From NCBI RefSeq assembly GCF_945957355.1, contig NZ_CAMFKM010000004.1, forward strand, positions 332,612-396,611: a DNA stretch of 64,000 nt, written 5' to 3'. Origin of the DNA: an uncultured Reyranella sp. GTDB taxonomy: Bacteria > Pseudomonadota > Alphaproteobacteria > Reyranellales > Reyranellaceae. Shown one piece after another: positions 9,619 through 18,533 of the stretch (position 1 is the stretch's first letter; each line of letters begins with the position of its first letter). A program made the position numbers and the translations under genes. The notes under the pieces are model-generated. The model was given only the letters and a program-made list of their open reading frames with translations. It had not been told where the DNA came from and searched no databases.

Positions 9619-10640
9619 GCGCAAATCCTCTTCAACGTCGCCAGCGCTTCGCGGGCCTTGCCGCTGTCGATCGATTGGGCGGCCATCGCCGCGCCTTCCT
9701 TCAGGTCACGCGCCTTGCCGGCGACCATGAGCGCGGCCGCGCTGTTCAGCAGCACGATGTCCCGGAAGGCGTTCTTCGCACCGCCCAGCAGCGCGTGGAT
9801 CGCCTCGGCATTGTGTGCCGCGTCGCCGCCCTTGAGTTCGTCGAGCGTCGCACGCCTGACGCCGATCTCCTCCGGCGCGATCTCGATCTCGGTCACCTTG
9901 CCGTTCTCGAGCGAGGCGGCCCAGCTCGCCGTCGTGGTGGTGAGTTCGTCCATGCCGTCCTGTCCATGCACGACCAGCGCGCGCTCCAGCCCGAGCTGGC
10001 CCAGGGCCTGCGCCACCGGCTTCAGCCAACGGCGGTCGAAAACGCCCACGAGCTGGCGCTTCACCAGGGCGGGGTTCGACATCGGCCCCAGCAGGTTGAA
10101 GATCGTGCGCGAGGGCGCCAGCTCGACCCGCGGGCCAGCGACGTTGCGCATGGCACTGTGGTGGCGCGGCGCCATCAGGAAGCAGACCTTGGCCTCGACG
10201 AGTGCCTTCTCCAGCGCCTCGATCGGCACTTCGAGGCCGATGCCCAACGCCGACAGCACGTCGGCCGCGCCGGACTTGGACGTGAAGGCGCGATTGCCGT
10301 GCTTGGCGACCGGGACGCCGGCACCCGCCACGACGAAGGCCGAGCAGGAGGAGACGTTGTAGGTGCCGTGATGATCACCGCCGGTGCCCACGATGTCGAT
10401 CGTGCCCTCGGGGGCTTTCACGCGCAGCACCTTGGCCCGGAGCGCGCGCGAGCCGCCCGCTAGTTCCTCGGCCGTCTCGCCGCGCACCTTGAGGCCCATC
10501 AGGAAGGCACCCATCTGGGCCGGCGTCGCATCGCCCGAGGTCATGATGTCGAAGGCGCGCTCCGCCTCGTCGATGCCGAGGGTCTCGCCGTTACCCACCT
10601 TGGCCAGAAGGCCGCGAAAATCGTCGATGTCGCCGCTCAC
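9615..10640 (-). CDS. trpD: Anthranilate phosphoribosyltransferase
   Basis: Transfers the phosphoribosyl group from PRPP to anthranilate. The GTG start at 10640 gives 341 residues. The small helical N-domain is followed by the PRPP loop, [19 protein letters not shown], a slight variant of the usual GTGGDGxxTFN, then [21 protein letters not shown] and [22 protein letters not shown]. It leads the trpD-trpC-moaC-moeA operon. Unlike the common trpGDC layout, trpG is 4.6 kb away, beyond the efflux operon. The HMA peptide gene starts divergently 58 bp upstream. Confidence 0.96.
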   Translation of the reverse strand: MSGDIDDFRGLLAKVGNGETLGIDEAERAFDIMTSGDATPAQMGAFLMGLKVRGETAEELAGGSRALRAKVLRVKAPEGTIDIVGTGGDHHGTYNVSSCSAFVVAGAGVPVAKHGNRAFTSKSGAADVLSALGIGLEVPIEALEKALVEAKVCFLMAPRHHSAMRNVAGPRVELAPSRTIFNLLGPMSNPALVKRQLVGVFDRRWLKPVAQALGQLGLERALVVHGQDGMDELTTTTASWAASLENGKVTEIEIAPEEIGVRRATLDELKGGDAAHNAEAIHALLGGAKNAFRDIVLLNSAAALMVAGKARDLKEGAAMAAQSIDSGKAREALATLKRICA

Positions 10641-10698
10641 CCAGAACCCCGTACTTTGCCTCTTGCCGGTTTGGCCGGCGGGCGCGAAGCTATATCAC

Positions 10699-10899
10699 AT
10701 GGCACAAGAACTCATCCTCAAGGTCACCGGCATGGATTGCGACGGCTGCGTAAAGGCCGTCACGCGTGCCGTCACCGGCGCCGGCACCGCGCCTATTTCC
10801 GTCGACCTCAAGAGCGGGGAGATGCGCCTTCCCGCGGGCGCCGACGTCGCGGCGATCACCAAGGCGGTCCAGCGCGCGGGTTTCGGCATCGCGCCGTAA
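10699..10899 (+). CDS. Small heavy-metal-associated (HMA/CopZ-like) protein
   Basis: A 66-residue protein starting MAQELILKVTGMDCDGCVKA, with the metal-binding MxCxxC motif at Met12, Cys14 and Cys17, and the short ferredoxin-like fold of copper chaperones (VDLKSGEMRL then AAITKAVQRAGFGI). It would bind Cu(I) or a similar soft metal in the cytoplasm. No copper ATPase or CueR regulator is adjacent. It faces away from trpD and lies upstream of the MarR-efflux operon on the same strand, 137 bp before marR. The motif is clear; metal and partner are unknown. Confidence 0.85.
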   Translation: MAQELILKVTGMDCDGCVKAVTRAVTGAGTAPISVDLKSGEMRLPAGADVAAITKAVQRAGFGIAP

Positions 10900-10997
10900 G
10901 GCGTCGTCTTACATGAGGGATCAGTTCTAATTCACTGATTCCTAATAAGAATTCTCCCCATTTTGTCGGTTGGGAGCTTTCACCCTTGTCAAAATAG

Positions 10998-11009
10998 TAA
11001 GCAAGCTTA
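10998..11009. promoter_or_regulatory. Candidate MarR operator upstream of the efflux operon
   Basis: TAAGC-AA-GCTTA is a perfect inverted repeat in an AT-rich stretch, 28 bp upstream of the marR start. MarR-family repressors usually bind such short palindromes near their own promoter. Assignment is by position only. Confidence 0.5.
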
Positions 11010-11036
11010 TCTTAAGGAAACTCAAGAGATGGGCCG

Positions 11037-11504
11037 ATGGAACTTCCCGAACGAAATCTTGGTTTCCTGCTGCACGACGTGGCGCGGTTGATGCGCAAAC
11101 GTTTCGAGCAGAATGCGCGCGGACTCGGGCTCACTCGTTCGCAGTTTCAGGTCCTCGCGCATCTCGCGCGCAACGAAGGCATCCAGCAGAGCGGTCTGGC
11201 CGACATCCTCGAAGTCGAGCCGATCACCCTGACGCGGTTACTCGACCGGCTGGAGGAGGCGGGCCTGGTGGAGAGGCGGGCGCATGCGACCGACCGGCGC
11301 ATCCGCCAGTTGTTCCTGACCGGGAAGGCCCATCCGCTGCTGGCCGACATCTTCGCCATTGGAGCCGCCACCCGTGCCGAGGCGTTGGAGGGCGTCGCTA
11401 ACGCCGAGCGTGACCAGCTTTTCAAGCTGTTGAGCCGCATGAAGTCCAATTTGCTGGCCAAGGCCTCGACGCCCGCCAGCGAGAGGAGTGCTGACAATGG
11501 CTAA
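11037..11504 (+). CDS. MarR-family transcriptional regulator of the efflux operon
   Basis: A 155-residue winged-helix regulator: LGLTRSQFQVLAHLARNEGI (about 32-51), then the recognition region QSGLADILEVEPITLTRLLDRLEEAGLVERR and the wing ATDRRIRQLFLTGKA. It is first in a three-gene operon with emrA and emrB, whose start overlaps its end by 8 bp, so it most likely represses the pump and is released by a toxic ligand. The start ATG at 11037 fits the family N-terminus. A palindrome lies just upstream. The ligand cannot be predicted. Confidence 0.92.
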   Translation: MELPERNLGFLLHDVARLMRKRFEQNARGLGLTRSQFQVLAHLARNEGIQQSGLADILEVEPITLTRLLDRLEEAGLVERRAHATDRRIRQLFLTGKAHPLLADIFAIGAATRAEALEGVANAERDQLFKLLSRMKSNLLAKASTPASERSADNG

Positions 11505-12684
11505 CAGGAGTTCTTTTCGCCGGAGCGAACTCACCGACGACGTCCCTGCGCCCACGCCGGTCGCCAACGATGCCGACCAGGTCGCGGCAGAGAAACTTTT
11601 GCAGCGTTTCGACGCTGCGAAGCCAAAAGAAAAATCCAACGCGACGCTTAAACCCCGCAGTCTGCGCCGAATCCTGCTGGTGCTGGGCCCCGCCGTGGTC
11701 CTGGCCGGCAGCCTGTTCGCCTACGTGACGGGCGGCCGCTACGTCTCGACCGACAATGCCTACGTCCATGCCGGCAAGCTCACCGTGGCGACCGACGTTT
11801 CCGGTATCGTGGCCAAGGTCGACGTGCATGAGAGCGAGAAGGTGGAGAAGGGCCAGGTCCTGTTCACGCTCGACCAGGAGCCGTTCAGGATTGCGCTGGC
11901 GGGCGCCGAGGCCAATCTCGGCACCGTGCGCAACCAGATTGTGACGCAGCAAGCCACCTACCGCCAGAAGCTGGCGCAGATCGAGCAGGCCAAGACCGAC
12001 ATCGGCTTCTACGAGACGGCCGCCCAGCGCCAGCAGGACCTGCTGAAGCGCGGCGTCTCCGCCCAGGCGACCTACGACCAGGCCAAACGCGACCTCGATA
12101 CCGCGCGCGAGCGCCTTCTTGTGGCGCAGCATGACGCCGAGGCCGCCCTGGCACAGCTCGGGGGCCGCGCCGATGCGCCGATCGAGCAGAACGCAAATTA
12201 CCTCGCGGCCCAGGCCCAGGTCGACAAAGCGCGCCGCGACCTGAAGCACACGATTGTGGTCGCGCCGATGGCCGGCATCGTGACCAATGTCGACGCCCTG
12301 CTGCCCGGCGAATACCTCCCGGCCGCCCAGCCGGCGTTCAGCCTCGTCTCGACGCGGGACGTCTGGGTCGAGGCGAACCCGAAGGAGTCCGACCTCGCGA
12401 ACCTGAAGCCGGGCGACAAGGCGACGGTCTCGATCGATGCCTATCCCGGCCGGGAGTGGCAGGCGACCGTCACCAGCCTGGCGCCGGCGACGGGTGCGGA
12501 ATTCTCCGTGCTGCCGGCCCAGAACGCGACCGGAAACTGGGTGAAGGTCGTGCAGCGCGTGCCGATCCGCCTCAATGTCGAGATGCCGGACGGCGCGCCG
12601 CCGCTGCGCACCGGCATGAGCGCCTTTGTCGAGATCGACACCGGCCATCACCGCCAGCTCCGCGACCTGTTCAGCGGCTTCTGA
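11497..12684 (+). CDS. emrA: EmrA-type membrane-fusion (HlyD-family) subunit of an MFS efflux pump
   Basis: The periplasmic adaptor links an inner-membrane DHA2 pump to an outer-membrane channel. The ATG at 11497 has GAGAGGAG upstream; the protein is 395 residues. A basic N-terminal tail with KPRSLRR precedes one membrane segment (about 57-75), then YVSTDNAYVHAGKLTVATDV, the EmrA lipoyl-half signature. A coiled-coil hairpin follows (about 130-240), then the second lipoyl half VVAPMAGIVTNVDALLPGEY and the beta-barrel. It overlaps marR by 8 bp and is followed by emrB after 35 bp containing a hairpin. No TolC gene is nearby. Confidence 0.93.
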   Translation: MANRSSFRRSELTDDVPAPTPVANDADQVAAEKLLQRFDAAKPKEKSNATLKPRSLRRILLVLGPAVVLAGSLFAYVTGGRYVSTDNAYVHAGKLTVATDVSGIVAKVDVHESEKVEKGQVLFTLDQEPFRIALAGAEANLGTVRNQIVTQQATYRQKLAQIEQAKTDIGFYETAAQRQQDLLKRGVSAQATYDQAKRDLDTARERLLVAQHDAEAALAQLGGRADAPIEQNANYLAAQAQVDKARRDLKHTIVVAPMAGIVTNVDALLPGEYLPAAQPAFSLVSTRDVWVEANPKESDLANLKPGDKATVSIDAYPGREWQATVTSLAPATGAEFSVLPAQNATGNWVKVVQRVPIRLNVEMPDGAPPLRTGMSAFVEIDTGHHRQLRDLFSGF

Positions 12685-12690
12685 TCAGGA

Positions 12691-12710
12691 CGCGCCACGG
12701 GAGTGGCGCG
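12691..12710 (+). repeat. 8-bp perfect hairpin between emrA and emrB
   Basis: CGCGCCAC (12691-12698), GGGA loop, GTGGCGCG (12703-12710), ending 9 bp before the emrB start where the ribosome site should be. No T-run follows, so it is more likely a translation-level control or mRNA-stability stem than a terminator. Confidence 0.5.
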
Positions 12711-12719
12711 CGCCCAGCA

Positions 12720-14249
12720 ATGACCACATCAACCAAAGCCCTTCCGCAACACATCGTCCCGCTGACGCTCTGCGTCATGCTGGCGACGATCATGCAGGCG
12801 CTGGACACGACCATCGCCAACGTGGCGCTGCCCTACATGCAGGGCTCGCTGTCGGCGACGACGGACCAGATCAACTGGGTGCTGACCTCGTACATCGTGG
12901 CCGCTGCCATTGCGACGCCCGTGACCGGCTTCCTCGAGGCCCGTCTCGGCCGCAAGCGGCTGTTCCAGATCGCGGTCGCGGGCTTCACCGGCGCCTCGGT
13001 CCTGTGCGGCATTGCCACGTCGCTGCCGGAAATGGTGCTGTTCCGCCTGCTGCAGGGCCTGTTCGGCGCCTCTTTGGTCCCGCTGTCGCAGGCTGTGCTG
13101 CTTGATTCCTATCCGAAGGAGAAGCACGGCTCGGCGATGGCCCTGTGGGGGATGGGTGTCATGGTGGGTCCCATCCTCGGCCCGACCCTGGGCGGCTGGC
13201 TGACCGAGGCCTACAACTGGCGCTGGGTCTTCTACATCAACGTGCCGATCGGCCTGGTGACCTTCCTCGGCCTCTCGGCCTATCTCGAGGAGACGAAGAC
13301 ACGCCGCGATTCCTTCGACTGGTTTGGCTTTGCGATGCTCAGCATCGCCATCGGCTCGTTCCAGATGATGCTCGACCGAGGCGAGCAGATCGACTGGTTC
13401 TCCTCGACCGAGATCGTGATCGAGGCCGTGCTGGCCGCGCTCGCCTTCTATCTGTTCCTCGTCCAGACCTTCACGGTGAAGAATCCCTTCATCGACCCGA
13501 GCATCTTCAAGGACCGCAATTTTTCGGTCGGGCTGTGCTTCATCTTCGTGGTCGGCATCATCCTGCTGGCCTCGCTGGCACTGATCACGCCCTATCTGCA
13601 GAGTCTGATGGGCTATCCCGTCGTTACGGCGGGTCTCATTCTGGCGCCACGCGGCATGGGCACCATGCTGGCCATGATGATCGTGGGCCGCATGATCAAC
13701 CGAGTCGATCCGCGACTGCTGCTGGGTGCCGGCCTGTTGATCACCGCGGCTGTGCTGTGGGAGATGACGGGCTTCACGCCGAACGTGTCCGAGTGGACCC
13801 TGATCCGCACCGGCGTGCTGCAGGGCATGGGGCTGGGCTTCATGTTCGTCCCGCTCTCGACCATCACCTTCGCGACCCTGCCGGGGCACCTGCGCACCCA
13901 GGGCACGGCGCTCTACAGCCTGATGCGCAACATCGGTTCCAGCATCGGCATCTCGCTGGTGATCTTCCTGCTGACGCGTAACACGCAGCTCGTCCATTCC
14001 GAGCTGGCGGGGCAGGTGACGCCGTTCAACGATGCGCTCGCCCTGAGTGGTCCGGCACAGTTCTGGAACATGGCGACCACGGTGGGACGAGCCGCACTCA
14101 ATGCCGAAGTGACGAAGCAGGCTGCCATCATAGCCTATGCCAACGACTTCAAGCTGATGATGCTGGTGGCCCTGCTGGCGCTGCCGCTGATCCTGCTGCT
14201 GCGCAAGGCGAACGGGCAGGGTGGCGCGGGGCACGCGGTGCTGGAGTAG
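12720..14249 (+). CDS. emrB: EmrB/QacA-type DHA2 major-facilitator drug efflux pump
   Basis: Proton-driven multidrug exporter with the 14-helix DHA2 plan. The 509-residue protein starts MTTSTKALPQHIVPLTLCVM and has the family motif LDTTIANVALPYM in helix 1, a motif A-like FLEARLGRKRLFQ after helix 2, and GPTLGGWLTEAYNWRWVFYI in helices 5-6. It is the last gene of the marR-emrA-emrB operon and is convergent with the downstream Bug receptor, with 9 bp between stops. Start ATG at 12720 matches the family N-terminus, but the ribosome site is obscured by the hairpin before it. Substrates are unknown; hydrophobic toxins are typical. Confidence 0.94.
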   Translation: MTTSTKALPQHIVPLTLCVMLATIMQALDTTIANVALPYMQGSLSATTDQINWVLTSYIVAAAIATPVTGFLEARLGRKRLFQIAVAGFTGASVLCGIATSLPEMVLFRLLQGLFGASLVPLSQAVLLDSYPKEKHGSAMALWGMGVMVGPILGPTLGGWLTEAYNWRWVFYINVPIGLVTFLGLSAYLEETKTRRDSFDWFGFAMLSIAIGSFQMMLDRGEQIDWFSSTEIVIEAVLAALAFYLFLVQTFTVKNPFIDPSIFKDRNFSVGLCFIFVVGIILLASLALITPYLQSLMGYPVVTAGLILAPRGMGTMLAMMIVGRMINRVDPRLLLGAGLLITAAVLWEMTGFTPNVSEWTLIRTGVLQGMGLGFMFVPLSTITFATLPGHLRTQGTALYSLMRNIGSSIGISLVIFLLTRNTQLVHSELAGQVTPFNDALALSGPAQFWNMATTVGRAALNAEVTKQAAIIAYANDFKLMMLVALLALPLILLLRKANGQGGAGHAVLE

Positions 14250-14258
14250 CGCAGGGCG

Positions 14259-15224
14259 CTACTCGATCTTCACGCCGGCGTCCTGGATGATCTTGCGCCA
14301 CTTGGTGTTCTCGATCGCGATATAGGCCTCGAACTCCTGGCGCGATTCCTTGGCCGGGACGAAGGACAGGCTCTTCATCTTCTCCAGCACCGCGGGGTCC
14401 GTGAGGATGCGCATGACCTCGGCGCTCAGCCTGTCGAGGATCGGCTCGGGTGTCTTGGCAGGCGCCGAGAGGCCGATCCAGCCGACGGCGACGACGCCCT
14501 GGATTCCTTGCTCGGCGACCGTCGGCACGTCCGGGAGAAAGGGCGAGCGGCGCTGGTCGGCGATGCCGATCGCCTTCACCTTGCCGGACCGAACTGGACC
14601 GACGGCGCCGGGAACGGCGTCGGACAAGAGCTGGATGTCGCCGCTTTGCAGCGCGAGCTGGGCCTCGGCATTGCCCTTGAACGGTACGTGCGTGAGCTTG
14701 ATGCCGGCCGCGCTCTTCAGCATCTCGACCGCGAGATGACTGGCCGATCCGTTGCCCGAGGAACCGTAGTTGAGATCCGCCCCGGCCTTGGCCTTGGCAA
14801 CGAGGTCGGGGACCGAATTGATGGCGCTCTTCAGGCTGGTCATCAGCACCTGCGGCGTCAGCCCGATATTGGCAATCGGCGCGAAGTCCTTCTGCGGGTC
14901 GTAGGGCAGCTTCGGATAAAGCGCCGGGCTGATCCCGTGCGTCGAGATCGTCACCATCAGCAGCGTGTAGCCGTCGGGTGCTGCCTTGGCCGCGACATCG
15001 GCCCCGATCTGCCCGCCCGCGCCGGGCCGGTTCTCGGCGATCACCTGCTGGCCAAGCGCCTTGGTCAGCTGCTCCGCCATCATGCGCGCCAGGATGTCGG
15101 TCGCCTGGCCCGCGGGGAAGGGTACGATGATGCGGATCGGCTTGGCCGGCCACGCCTGCGCGAAAGCTCGAGGCGACGCGGCGGTCGCCGCCAGCGAGAG
15201 GAAAAGCGTGCGGCGATCGATCAT
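14259..15224 (-). CDS. Tripartite-tricarboxylate (Bug-family) periplasmic binding protein, copy 1
   Basis: A 321-residue exported solute-binding protein. Signal peptide MIDRRTLFLSLAATAASPRAFAQ is followed by WPAKPIRIIVPFPAGQATDI, the Bug hallmark, then GQQVIAENRPGAGGQIG and AAPDGYTLLM. Family members bind carboxylates or aromatic acids. No TctA/TctB permease genes are adjacent. The ATG at 15224 has GGAAGGAAA upstream, 19 bp past the trpG stop on the same strand, so it appears to be the distal gene of an acyl-CoA synthetase-trpG operon, an odd partner. The ligand is not predictable from sequence. Confidence 0.92.
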   Translation of the reverse strand: MIDRRTLFLSLAATAASPRAFAQAWPAKPIRIIVPFPAGQATDILARMMAEQLTKALGQQVIAENRPGAGGQIGADVAAKAAPDGYTLLMVTISTHGISPALYPKLPYDPQKDFAPIANIGLTPQVLMTSLKSAINSVPDLVAKAKAGADLNYGSSGNGSASHLAVEMLKSAAGIKLTHVPFKGNAEAQLALQSGDIQLLSDAVPGAVGPVRSGKVKAIGIADQRRSPFLPDVPTVAEQGIQGVVAVGWIGLSAPAKTPEPILDRLSAEVMRILTDPAVLEKMKSLSFVPAKESRQEFEAYIAIENTKWRKIIQDAGVKIE

Positions 15225-15243
15225 GGCGTTTCCTTCCGGCGGA

Positions 15244-15849
15244 TCAGGCCGCCTTTTTCTTGTTCTGCTGGCTCGGGTGGTCGCCCGCGATCTTGAGGAA
15301 GTTCTCGAGAATCTTGTGGCCGTGCTCCGAGGCAATGCTCTCGGGGTGGAACTGCACGCCGTGGATTGGCAGGCTCTTGTGCCGCAGACCCATGATGATG
15401 TCACTGGTCTCGGCGGTGACCTCGAGGTCCTTGGGGAAATCCTTCCGGTCGACGATCAGCGAGTGGTACCGCGTCGCCTGGAAGGGCGAGGGCACGTCCT
15501 CGAAGACGCTCTGGTTCTTGTGGATGATGCCCGACAGTTTGCCATGCATCGGCTCGGGCGCCCGCACGACATGGCCGCCGAACACCTGGCCGATCGCCTG
15601 ATGGCCGAGGCAGACGCCGAACAGCGGCAGCTGTTCCTTGGCGGCCGCGCGGATCAGGTCCATGCAGATGCCGGCCTCATTGGGCGTGCAGGGGCCGGGC
15701 GAGAGCACGATTCCCGCCGGCTTCAGCGCCAGCGCCTCATCGACCGTGATCTGGTCGTTGCGATGCACGACGCAGCGCGCGCCGAGGTCGCCCAGGAAGT
15801 GGACGAGGTTGTAGGTGAAGCTGTCGTAGTTATCGATCAGGAGAAGCAT
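15244..15849 (-). CDS. trpG: Anthranilate synthase glutamine amidotransferase subunit
   Basis: Supplies ammonia from glutamine to TrpE. The 201-residue class I amidotransferase starts [20 protein letters not shown], has the oxyanion strand [11 protein letters not shown], nucleophile Cys80 in [10 protein letters not shown], and the His168/Glu170 pair in GVQFHPES. In many bacteria this protein also serves p-aminobenzoate synthase. It starts 20 bp after an acyl-CoA synthetase and 19 bp before a Bug receptor on the same strand. Its partner trpE is about 27 kb away at 43-45 kb, and trpD is 4.6 kb away, so the ancestral cluster has been broken. Confidence 0.96.
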   Translation of the reverse strand: MLLLIDNYDSFTYNLVHFLGDLGARCVVHRNDQITVDEALALKPAGIVLSPGPCTPNEAGICMDLIRAAAKEQLPLFGVCLGHQAIGQVFGGHVVRAPEPMHGKLSGIIHKNQSVFEDVPSPFQATRYHSLIVDRKDFPKDLEVTAETSDIIMGLRHKSLPIHGVQFHPESIASEHGHKILENFLKIAGDHPSQQNKKKAA

Positions 15850-15869
15850 GGCACCATTCTATCAGGCTC

Positions 15870-17561
15870 TCAGCCCTTCGTCAGTTCGGGGAAATCCTCC
15901 TCCCGGAATTCGCCTGCGCCGCGCTGGTAATCGGCGGCGCGCCTTTCCTCGTCGCGGCGGAGTTCGACTCGGCGGATCTTCCCGGAGATGGTCTTGGGCA
16001 GCTCGGCGAATTCGAGGCGGCGGACCCGCTTGAACGGCGCGAGGCGGCCGCGCAGGTGCTGGAAGATCGAGAGCGCCGTGGCGCGGTCGGGTTTGCCGCT
16101 GGCGGTCAGCGCTATGTAGGCCTTGGGAACGGCCAGGCGCATCGCATCGGGAGCCGGCACCACGGCAGCTTCGGCCACGGCCGGGTGCTCGATCAGCACG
16201 CTTTCCAGCTCGAACGGACTGATCCGGTAGTCCGACGCTTTGAAGACATCGTCGGCGCGGCCGACGTAGGTCAGGTACCCTTCGGCATCGCGCGAGGCGA
16301 CGTCGCCCGTGCGATAGACGGCGCCGGTGAGGGGCATGATCGAGCCGTCATCCTGCTGGTAGCCCTGCATCAGGGCCGCCGGCCGGGCCGAGAGGTCGAT
16401 GCAGATCTCGCCTTCCTCCGCATCCTTGTCGTCGGCATCGAGCAGCCTGATCCTGTAGCCGGGCAGGGGGCGACCCATCGAGCCGGGCTTGATCGGCTGA
16501 CCGGGCGGGTTGCCGACCTGGGTCGTGGTCTCGGTCTGGCCGTAGAAGTCACGAATCGTCAGGCCCCAAGCCTTCTCGACCTGCTCGATCACCTCGGGGT
16601 TCAACGGCTCGCCGGCGGCCAGCACCTCGCGCAGCGAGGTTCTGCAGGACTTGAGGTCTTCCTGGATCAGCATGCGCCACACCGTCGGCGGCGCGCAGAG
16701 CGTGGTCACGCCGTTGGCGACGACGGCGTCCAGCAGGTAGCGCGCGTTGAAACGCGGCTGGTTGGCAATGAAGATCGTGGCGCCCGCGATCCACGGGGCG
16801 AAGAAGCAGCTCCACGCATGCTTGGCCCAGCCAGGCGAGGAGATGTTGAGGTGCACGTCGCCCGGCCGCAGGCCCAGCACGAAGATCGTGGTGAGATGGC
16901 CAACCGGATAGCTGCGATGGGAATGCAGCACGAGCTTGGGCTTGGCCGTGGTGCCTGAGGTGAAATAGAGCAGCATCGGATCGTCGGCATTGGTAGGGCC
17001 GTCCGGCGTGAACTGGGCCGGATGGTCGAGCAGCTTGGCGTACGAATGCCAGCCTGCCGGCGCGTCACCCACGGCGATGCGCGTCAGGCTCTTGTCGAAA
17101 CCGTCGAACTTGGCTGCTTCGCCGGCGGCGGCCACGACGTGGCGCGCGCGACCACGCTCGAAGCGGTCGGCGAGATCGACCGGTGTGAGCAGGGTGGTGG
17201 CGGGGATCACGACGGCGCCGAGCTTCATCGCCGCGAGCATCACTTCCCACAGTGGTGCCACGTTGCCCAGCATCAATAGCATGCGGTCGCCGCGCTTGAC
17301 GCCAAGCGCCCGCAGGCCGTTGGCCACTCGGTTGGAGCGTTCCGACAGCTCGGCAAAGGTGAGGCTCGCCGCGCCATCGCCGACGATCTTGAGCGCGGGC
17401 TGGTTCGCCAAGGTGCCGCGCGCCAACTCGCCGTCGAACCAGTCAAGCGCCCAGTTGAACCGATCCATCTCGGGCCAGAGGAAATCGCGATAGGCCGTCG
17501 CATAGTCGCCGCGATGGGCCAGCATGAAGTCGCGCGCTGCCTTGTATCCCTCGATCGTCAT
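15870..17561 (-). CDS. AMP-forming acyl-CoA synthetase (acetyl/medium-chain type)
   Basis: Activates a carboxylic acid to its CoA thioester through an acyl-adenylate. The 563-residue protein starts MTIEGYKAARDFMLAHRGDY. It shows the P-loop-like YFTSGTTAKPKLVLHSH (about 200-216), FYGQTETTTQVGNPPG, VYRTGDVASRDAEGYLTYVGRADD, and the C-terminal LPKTISGKIRRVEL whose Lys is the usual catalytic and acetylation site. Length and motifs resemble the AcsM/medium-chain branch more than classical Acs (about 650). It is first of an apparent operon with trpG and Bug 1, and divergent from an exporter/Pat-like acyltransferase pair, which could control it by acetylating that Lys. Substrate is uncertain. Confidence 0.9.
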   Translation of the reverse strand: MTIEGYKAARDFMLAHRGDYATAYRDFLWPEMDRFNWALDWFDGELARGTLANQPALKIVGDGAASLTFAELSERSNRVANGLRALGVKRGDRMLLMLGNVAPLWEVMLAAMKLGAVVIPATTLLTPVDLADRFERGRARHVVAAAGEAAKFDGFDKSLTRIAVGDAPAGWHSYAKLLDHPAQFTPDGPTNADDPMLLYFTSGTTAKPKLVLHSHRSYPVGHLTTIFVLGLRPGDVHLNISSPGWAKHAWSCFFAPWIAGATIFIANQPRFNARYLLDAVVANGVTTLCAPPTVWRMLIQEDLKSCRTSLREVLAAGEPLNPEVIEQVEKAWGLTIRDFYGQTETTTQVGNPPGQPIKPGSMGRPLPGYRIRLLDADDKDAEEGEICIDLSARPAALMQGYQQDDGSIMPLTGAVYRTGDVASRDAEGYLTYVGRADDVFKASDYRISPFELESVLIEHPAVAEAAVVPAPDAMRLAVPKAYIALTASGKPDRATALSIFQHLRGRLAPFKRVRRLEFAELPKTISGKIRRVELRRDEERRAADYQRGAGEFREEDFPELTKG

Positions 17562-17643
17562 CGCATGCCTCGTTCTCGTTTCCGCCCTTTCTCGATCTTG
17601 GGCACGGGCGTAGGGTGAGGGCAACAAGAAGAAAGTCGCCCCC

Positions 17644-18528
17644 TTGGTCGTCGAGCCCCTGATCGTCGCGCTGCTGCTGGCAGCAGCGCTTATGCACGCC
17701 ACCTGGAACGCCATCCTCAAGGCGGATCAATCCGACCGGCTCGCGACCTTCGGCCTGATCATGACCACCGGAACGGTCATGGGGCTCTGCATCGTGCCGT
17801 TCGTGCCGATGATCGAACCGGGCGCCTGGAAATTCCTCATCCTTTCGGTCGCGATCCACGTCGCCTACTACTTCTTCTTGCTGAAGGCCTATTCCTACGG
17901 CGATCTCAGCCACACCTATCCGATCGCGCGAGGCCTTGGGCCGCTGCTGGTGGCCCTGGTATCGGGCCGGGTGATCGGCGAGCATCTCCGGACACAGGAC
18001 ATCATCGGCGTGTTCCTGCTGAGCTTCGGCCTCGTGGCGCTCGCGCTGCCCCTGAAGAACATCGTGCCGAGGCCGGGCAGCCGTCATGGGCTGGCGACCC
18101 TGTTCGCAGTGCTGACGGGCGTCACCATCGCGGGCTACATCATCTCCGATGGCATGGGCGTTCGCGCCGCGGGCGAGACGCTGGAGCATCGCATCTCCTA
18201 TATCGCCTGGCTCGCCGTGCTCGAGGGGCCGTGGCTGCTGGTGCTCGCCTTCTGGAAGCGACCGGCGACCGTCTGGTCGCACATGAAGAAGACCTGGTAT
18301 CGCGGGGTCGGGGGCGGCGTGATCGCCAATGTCGGCTATGGCATCGCGATCTACGCGCTGGCGCTTGGGCCCATGGCCCATATCGCCGCGCTGCGCGAGA
18401 CGTCCGTGCTGTTCGGGGCGCTGATCGGCACGCTCATCCTCGGCGAGCCGTTCGGCGGCCGCCGGGTGGCTGCGGCGTTCGTGATCGTTTCGGGGCTTGT
18501 GCTGATGAACGGACCGGCGCTCTTCTAG
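17644..18528 (+). CDS. DMT-family (EamA) transporter
   Basis: A 294-residue integral membrane protein with about ten hydrophobic segments in two EamA repeats, such as VALLLAAALMHATWNAILKA at the N-terminus and AHIAALRETSVLFGALIGTL near the C-terminus. The family exports small metabolites. The frame is closed upstream by TAG at 17611, so the TTG at 17644 is the most upstream good start; the next ATG (17692) would cut the first helix. An AAGAAGAAAG stretch precedes it. It is followed 5 bp later by the Pat-like gene, so the two are likely co-transcribed. Confidence 0.85.
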   Translation: MVVEPLIVALLLAAALMHATWNAILKADQSDRLATFGLIMTTGTVMGLCIVPFVPMIEPGAWKFLILSVAIHVAYYFFLLKAYSYGDLSHTYPIARGLGPLLVALVSGRVIGEHLRTQDIIGVFLLSFGLVALALPLKNIVPRPGSRHGLATLFAVLTGVTIAGYIISDGMGVRAAGETLEHRISYIAWLAVLEGPWLLVLAFWKRPATVWSHMKKTWYRGVGGGVIANVGYGIAIYALALGPMAHIAALRETSVLFGALIGTLILGEPFGGRRVAAAFVIVSGLVLMNGPALF

Positions 18529-18533
18529 AGGGT

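Noticed and set aside
10658..10698. GCCGG/CCGGC stem in the trpD leader as a trp attenuator
   Set aside because: Five-bp stem, no leader peptide with Trp codons and no alternative structure.
10920..10939. ATCAG...CTGAT inverted repeat after the HMA gene as terminator or operator
   Set aside because: Only 5-bp arms with a 10-base loop, no T-run; too weak to call.
12729..14234. Long antisense frame across emrB, rich in His, Arg and Gln
   Set aside because: The sense strand encodes a clear 14-helix transporter; the antisense composition is typical of a shadow frame.
17443..18381. Antisense frame spanning the start of the acyl-CoA synthetase and the DMT gene
   Set aside because: No domain, low-complexity composition, and it conflicts with two supported genes.
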